This document shows, one piece after another, positions 6,314 to 10,423 of a stretch of DNA of 10,423 bases; within the stretch, counting starts at the first letter, position 1, and each line of letters starts with the position of its first letter. Source of the DNA: an uncultured Rikenellaceae bacterium (lineage in GTDB: Bacteria > Bacteroidota > Bacteroidia > Bacteroidales > Rikenellaceae); the NCBI GenBank assembly GCA_947074135.1, contig CAMTOL010000062.1:1-10423 (forward strand), read 5' to 3'. The notes beneath the pieces are model-generated. The model was not told the origin of the DNA, made no database searches, and saw only the letters and a list, made by a program, of their open reading frames with translations. The translations under genes and the position numbers were made by a program.

Positions 6314-6357
6314 GTGACTAGTAGTTAAAGCTACTAGTTACTAGTTACTAGTTACTA
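6314..6357. repeat. ACTAGTT heptamer array and hairpin between GNAT gene and argG
   Basis: Three full ACTAGTT units plus ACTA run from 6333 to 6357. The first unit also forms a hairpin with the left flank: GTGACTAGTAG (6314-6324) against CTACTAGTTAC (6331-6341), 10 of 11 pairs, with a 6-nt loop. It begins 4 nt beyond the GNAT stop and ends about 20 nt before the argG ATG. Because TAG recurs every 7 nt on both strands, the array closes all three reading frames in either direction. Confidence 0.8.
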
Positions 6358-6361
6358 AACA

Positions 6362-6976
6362 TTATTTATTATACTTTTTGAGTGCAAAGGCATTAAGAAT
6401 TGAGCCCCATTTACTGCTTTTTTTCTTCGGCAAATCTACATTTGGATCAAAAATCATAGCCGTACACAAACAATTCTTCCGCTCTTTAACTGTCAAGATA
6501 TTGAAGTTCACACAACTCTCGCAACCCTTCCAAAAAGCATCATCATCGGTCAATTCAGAGTAGGTAACAGGACGATAACCAAGACCAGAGTTGATTTTCA
6601 TCACTGCCAGACCAGTAGTTAGACCAAACAGCTTTGCACCGGGAAATTTCTTAAGCGATAGATTAAAAGTTGACTCTTTGATAGCCTTAGCTAGTCCCAA
6701 CCCCCGAAATTTAGGCGAAATAATCAGCCCTGAGTTTGCCACATAGTAGTCGTGACCCCAACTTTCGATGTAACTAAATCCAGCCCAGCGACCATCTTTG
6801 TGAAATGCCACAACAGCCTTTCCTTCTTTAATTTTTGTTTGAACGTACTCAGGTGTACGTTTAGCGATACCCGTTCCACGGGCTTTGGCGCTTTCAGCCA
6901 TTTCGTTGCAAATCTCCTCAGCAAAACTAAGATGTTCTTCGCCTGCAACTTCAACATTAAAATCTTTAATTGTCAT
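6362..6976 (-). CDS. GNAT acyltransferase, probable N-acetyl/succinylglutamate synthase of the arginine operon
   Basis: 204 residues, cytosolic. The GNAT fold is clear: an N-terminal helix region, GIAKRTPEYVQTKI (36-49), the strand AGFSYIESW (65-73), and the acyl-CoA pyrophosphate loop RGLGLA (91-96) inside ISPKFRGLGLAKAI. A C-terminal extension holds CxxC (Cys152, Cys155) and CxC (Cys169, Cys171), suggesting a bound metal or structural cysteines. From memory, proteins of this type stand first in Bacteroides arginine operons and are taken as the N-acylglutamate synthase replacing ArgA/ArgJ; the position ahead of argG and argC here supports that. The substrate is inferred, not seen. The basic tail after 180 (KKKSSKW) is weakly conserved-looking. 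The start follows an A/T-rich leader without Shine-Dalgarno. Confidence 0.85.
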   Translation of the reverse strand: MTIKDFNVEVAGEEHLSFAEEICNEMAESAKARGTGIAKRTPEYVQTKIKEGKAVVAFHKDGRWAGFSYIESWGHDYYVANSGLIISPKFRGLGLAKAIKESTFNLSLKKFPGAKLFGLTTGLAVMKINSGLGYRPVTYSELTDDDAFWKGCESCVNFNILTVKERKNCLCTAMIFDPNVDLPKKKSSKWGSILNAFALKKYNK

Positions 6977-7001
6977 TTTTTTCTAAAAAATCCTGCGAAA
7001 C

Positions 7002-7030
7002 TTTTTTAGTGCTATCTCAGCAGTAAAAAA
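7002..7030. other. Hairpin in the leader ahead of the arginine operon
   Basis: TTTTTTAGTGCT (7002-7013) can pair with AGCAGTAAAAAA (7019-7030), 11 of 12 pairs with one central G-G mismatch and a 5-nt loop. It lies about 25 nt upstream of the GNAT start and 99 nt after the RND stop. The T-run is in the ascending arm on both strands, so it is not a standard intrinsic terminator. The rest of the 152-bp gap (6977-7128) is AT-rich; I cannot place a promoter. Confidence 0.45.
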
Positions 7031-7128
7031 ATTGTTCCACAAGGCATAAAAAGTAAATAATTTAAGTAAATCGAAAGATTAGAAAAAGATTTTAATAACC
7101 AATTTTTACACAAACATCAAAAAATCAA

Positions 7129-10100
7129 TTATTTAGATACAATTTCATAATCTTTACGGCGACTAATATACATATAAATTGCGGGAATTACATATAAAGT
7201 TAACAGTGTTGAACAAATTAATCCTCCAACAACTGCTATACCCATAGCTATACGACTCTCTGCACCTGCTCCAGTAGCTATTGCCATTGGCAAGATACCA
7301 AGAATTGTAGAGAGCGATGTCATAAGGATTGGGCGGAAGCGCGAAACCGATGCTTCGGTAATTGCTTCAAGCATCTTCTCTCCATTTCGACGACGCTGCG
7401 ATGCAAACTCTACAATCAATATGCCATTCTTTGTAACCAAACCAATAAGCATAATGATACCGATTTGTGAGAATATATTCATTGTCTGCGAGAACGCCCA
7501 TAGCGAGAGCAACGACCCAACCAGAGCCAAAGGCACTGTAAGCATAATAATCAGTGGGTCACGGAAACTCTCGAACTGCGCCGAAAGCACCAAATAGATT
7601 AACACTAGAGCTAATACAAAGGCAAACATCAACGACGAAGTACTCTCTACAAAATCTTTCGATGCACCAGTTAGTGTGGTTTTGAATCGCTCCTTGTCGA
7701 GTATCTCATCTCTAATTCTATCCATCTCATCAATACCCTGTCCAAGTGTATAGCCCGAAGCAAGACCTGCCGAAACAGTCGCCGCCACAAACCTATCATA
7801 ACGATATAGCTGGGGTGTGGTTGAGCTTTCTGTCAGATAGACCAGGTTGTCAATCTGAATTAACTCTCCTTTATCGTTGCGAACATAAATACCAGCCAAA
7901 TCGCTCGGTTTACTACGTCTTGAACGGTCAAACTGACTCATAATTTGATACTGCTTGCCTTCCAGGATAAAGTAACCAATACGCTGCTCGGCCATTGTAA
8001 GTTGCAGTGTTTGAGCAATATTTTGAATCGACACGCCCAACAATGCAGCTTTATCTCTATCAATTTCCAGTGCGAGTTCGGGTTTAGTGAATTTAAGGTT
8101 CAGATCACTTGCCGAAAATACTTCGCTAGCAGCAACTGCATCCATAAACTGTGGCAATACCTCTTTGAGATAGTTGAGTGTTGGAGCTTGAATAACATAT
8201 TGAACAGGGAGTCCACCTCGACCACCACCAAAGGTCTGTTGCTGGGTCACATAGGAACGAGCTCCAGTCATTGAGCGCACCATTGGAGCAATAGCGTCCG
8301 CAATTTCGCCTTGAGTACGTTCACGCTCATCTGCATCGACAAGCATAATATTAAGATTCGAGCTATTGACACTACCACCACCAATACGTTCGAGTGTTTG
8401 GTACTGTTCTGGCACCATATCGTAAACTTTTGCAGCCAGTTCATCGGTGTAGTCGTGTATAAACTCAAACGTAGTACCTTCGGGAGCTGTTGAGCGAATT
8501 TGCAGTCTTGAACGGTCTTCGATAGGAGCCATTTCGGACGGAATCTGAGGCATTATTACAACAACGGCAACAACAGCCACTACCATAATCACAATTGCAA
8601 TCCACTTACGTTTCAGGAATGCTGTAAGCGATCTTCTATATAAATTAATAAGCCACTCAAAGAATGGTTCGCTCCACTTATAGAATCTATTTTCTGTTGC
8701 TTTTTTATTGAGCAACTTTGTTGAAATCATTGGAGTAAAGGTCAGAGCGACAAAGCTAGAGATACAGACCGCACCTGCAATAACTATTGCAAACTCACGA
8801 AACAGTTTACCTGTAATCCCCTGCAAAAATACAATAGGAAAGAATACAGCCACGAGCGAGATAGTAGTTGCGATAACGGCAAAGAATATCTCGTTTGCAC
8901 CTGCTATACCAGCCTCTTTAGGCGACATACCACCCTCGATTTTGGTATATATATTCTCCATTACCACAATCGCATCATCGACCACAAGTCCAATAGCCAG
9001 CACGACTGCAAGTAGAGTCAAAATATTAATGGTAAACCCTGCAAGGTACATCACAAAGAAGGCTCCAACCAACGACACTGGAATTGCAAGAACTGGAATA
9101 AGCGTAGTTCGCCAGTTTCGCAAAAAGACAAAAATAATCAACACAACAAGCGCAAAGGCGATGATAATTGTATCCTTCACCTCATTGATTGACTGGCGAA
9201 TAAAGATAGTAGAGTCCATCGATTCGCCCACGATAATACCACTTGGGAGCTCTTTTTTGAGCTGCTCAACCACCTCGTAAGCTCTATCCACAATGTCGAT
9301 ATAGTTTGCACCAGGTTGAGGTATAAGCACACAACTAACCATTGGCAGTCCGTTTTGTTTCAATATCGAGCGCACATCTTCGGCCTCAATTATCGCTTCG
9401 CCAATATCAGAAAACCTTACAACACGCTCTCCTTCACGTCTAATAATGAGATTATTAAAATCATCAATATTAATCAGACGCCCCATTGTACGAACAGTCA
9501 ACTCCACATTTTCACCTTCGATACGTCCACTCGGAAGCTCTACATTTGCATTATTGACAGCAGTACGCACATCAACTGGAGTTACTGAGTAAGCAGCCAA
9601 TAGGTCAGGATCCATTTTCAAACGGACAGAGTACTTTTTCAGACCCCACGTATCTACCTGTGAAACACCAGAGATTGTTTGTAAACGCTCCTTAATATTA
9701 ATCTCGGCATAACGGCTAAGTTCTATCAAAGAAAGTGAGTCTGAACGAAGAGTAACCGAGTAGATAGGTTGAGCATCAGCATCGGCTTTCTGCACCACAG
9801 GCGGGTCCATATCACGAGGAAGTCGTCCCTGAGCACCACTAACCTTGTTACGAACGTCGTTAGCTGCTGTTTCGAGGTCAACATCGAGATTGAACTCAAC
9901 TCTGATAAACGAGCTACCGTCGCGCGATGTACTCGAAATAGAACGAATACCTGGAATACCGTTGACAGCAGCCTCAAGTGGCTCGGTCACTTGAGTCTCC
10001 ATCACATCGGCAGAAGCTCCTGGAAAAGAGCCCCAAACCGTTATAATAGGGTTATCGACACTCGGATAGTCACGCACACCGAGGAAAGTAAAACCGATAG

Positions 10101-10200
10101 CACCGATTATTATTATAATTAGGTTTAGCACCGTAGCAAGTACGGGTCGTTTAATAGAGGTAGTTGAAAGACTCACCTTTTTTGTCTTTTTGGTGATCAA
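7129..10200 (-). CDS. RND multidrug efflux transporter, inner-membrane pump (HAE-1, AcrB/MexB-like)
   Basis: 1023 residues, normal for the family, a proton-driven exporter of drugs or amphiphiles that works with a periplasmic adaptor and a TolC-like channel. The two homologous halves are complete: TM1 at about 20-41, porter domain 42-340, TM2-6 at about 342-490, TM7 about 533-550, second porter domain 551-850, TM8-12 about 855-1012. The proton-relay pair Asp408-Asp409 in GLVVDDAIVVMEN and Lys924 in LVTKNGILIVEFA correspond to AcrB D407, D408 and K940, which points to drug rather than heavy-metal export. No ATG opens the frame: the start is TTG at 10200 or GTG at 10176 (VSLSTTSIKRPV); an in-frame TGA lies a few codons upstream. 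The adaptor and outer-membrane genes are not adjacent in the window. Confidence 0.95.
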   Translation of the reverse strand: MITKKTKKVSLSTTSIKRPVLATVLNLIIIIIGAIGFTFLGVRDYPSVDNPIITVWGSFPGASADVMETQVTEPLEAAVNGIPGIRSISSTSRDGSSFIRVEFNLDVDLETAANDVRNKVSGAQGRLPRDMDPPVVQKADADAQPIYSVTLRSDSLSLIELSRYAEINIKERLQTISGVSQVDTWGLKKYSVRLKMDPDLLAAYSVTPVDVRTAVNNANVELPSGRIEGENVELTVRTMGRLINIDDFNNLIIRREGERVVRFSDIGEAIIEAEDVRSILKQNGLPMVSCVLIPQPGANYIDIVDRAYEVVEQLKKELPSGIIVGESMDSTIFIRQSINEVKDTIIIAFALVVLIIFVFLRNWRTTLIPVLAIPVSLVGAFFVMYLAGFTINILTLLAVVLAIGLVVDDAIVVMENIYTKIEGGMSPKEAGIAGANEIFFAVIATTISLVAVFFPIVFLQGITGKLFREFAIVIAGAVCISSFVALTFTPMISTKLLNKKATENRFYKWSEPFFEWLINLYRRSLTAFLKRKWIAIVIMVVAVVAVVVIMPQIPSEMAPIEDRSRLQIRSTAPEGTTFEFIHDYTDELAAKVYDMVPEQYQTLERIGGGSVNSSNLNIMLVDADERERTQGEIADAIAPMVRSMTGARSYVTQQQTFGGGRGGLPVQYVIQAPTLNYLKEVLPQFMDAVAASEVFSASDLNLKFTKPELALEIDRDKAALLGVSIQNIAQTLQLTMAEQRIGYFILEGKQYQIMSQFDRSRRSKPSDLAGIYVRNDKGELIQIDNLVYLTESSTTPQLYRYDRFVAATVSAGLASGYTLGQGIDEMDRIRDEILDKERFKTTLTGASKDFVESTSSLMFAFVLALVLIYLVLSAQFESFRDPLIIMLTVPLALVGSLLSLWAFSQTMNIFSQIGIIMLIGLVTKNGILIVEFASQRRRNGEKMLEAITEASVSRFRPILMTSLSTILGILPMAIATGAGAESRIAMGIAVVGGLICSTLLTLYVIPAIYMYISRRKDYEIVSK

Positions 10201-10253
10201 ATGAACAAGCGATCAAGTGACCCGCAGTTTACGGTTTATTGTTTATATCTATT

Positions 10254-10285
10254 AATTCTTACTAACCAACCGATTACTAAGAATT
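10254..10285. other. Imperfect hairpin upstream of the RND gene
   Basis: AATTCTTACTAA (10254-10265) pairs with TTACTAAGAATT (10274-10285), 11 of 12 pairs with one mismatch and an 8-nt loop. It lies in the 136-bp gap between the RND start and the stop of the gene to the right. It could end the upstream transcript or be an operator for the pump; there is no T-run after it to decide. I find no clear promoter in the gap. Confidence 0.35.
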
Positions 10286-10336
10286 TATCATTGCAAATAG
10301 CATATCTTTTAGTTTGTCGATATTATAGCTAGTTAC

Positions 10337-10423
10337 CTAACTAATAAAAATCGTTTTAATACCTTTAGTCAACTCTTCACTCATCTGTTCCATTAGCTCC
10401 TCGTCCAACATATCAGCCTTAGT
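10337..10423 (-). CDS. 3' end of an unidentified acidic protein (partial)
   Basis: A minus-strand frame open from the window edge to TAG at 10337-10339 gives 28 residues, including DMLDEELMEQMSEELTKG, an acidic, probably helical tail with seven Glu and two Asp. The composition is coding-like, but too little remains to name a family. It does not look like the C-terminus of a periplasmic adaptor of RND pumps, and the 136-nt gap argues against tight coupling to the efflux gene. The stop is followed at once by GTAACTAG, similar to the sequence after the GNAT stop. Confidence 0.55.
   Translation of the reverse strand, partial: TKADMLDEELMEQMSEELTKGIKTIFIS

Noticed and set aside
8708..9280. Plus-strand frame of 190 codons, Ile/Thr/Ser rich
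   Set aside because: Antisense shadow of the RND transmembrane region; the composition is what complementing hydrophobic codons gives.
318..10423. Bacterial genes transferred into and expressed from a ciliate chromosome
   Set aside because: The genes keep operon spacing, bacterial terminator and repeat structures, and TAA/TAG stops that hypotrich ciliates would read through; no introns or codon adaptation are seen. A bacterial chromosome fragment is the simpler reading.

Overview
Most of this window (about 318-10423) reads as a piece of a Bacteroidota chromosome, probably order Bacteroidales. It has intron-free genes packed on one strand, ordinary TAA/TAG/TGA stops, weak or absent Shine-Dalgarno sequences, AT-rich gaps and an arginine gene order (GNAT acetyltransferase, argG, argC, argD) that I recognise from Bacteroides-like genomes. 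Family assignments come from motifs read by eye, with no database search.

Layout: bases 1-36 are exactly (CCCCAAAA)4CCCC, the telomere sequence and length known from gene-sized macronuclear chromosomes of Oxytricha/Stylonychia-type ciliates. Bases 37-317 are about 25% G+C (counted by eye) and have no recognisable bacterial gene, but contain a reading frame that stays open if TAA is read as Gln. A plus-strand YitT-family membrane protein follows (318-1247), then a 14-bp bidirectional terminator hairpin (1278-1321). The rest is on the minus strand. Read in the direction of transcription (right to left), it runs: the last 28 codons of an unidentified acidic protein, a full-length RND efflux pump, the GNAT acetyltransferase, argG, argC (1 nt after argG), an adenosylhomocysteinase-like NAD-binding protein, and argD.

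Function: the GNAT protein probably acylates glutamate, ArgC reduces the acyl-glutamyl phosphate, ArgD transaminates the semialdehyde, and ArgG makes argininosuccinate after the carbamoyl transfer. In Bacteroides the acyl group on the ornithine intermediate is succinyl, so it may be so here. argB, the carbamoyltransferase, argH and the deacylase are not in the window. The AdoHcyase-like gene interrupts the expected argC-argD adjacency and is bracketed by two related composite hairpin elements of about 140 bp (2621-2761 and 3895-4034).

The most notable features are the ciliate telomere at the end of a bacterial sequence (assembly chimera, physical ligation, or de novo telomere addition), the paired multi-hairpin elements whose stems differ by compensating changes, and ACTAGT-type heptamers just downstream of several minus-strand stop codons.
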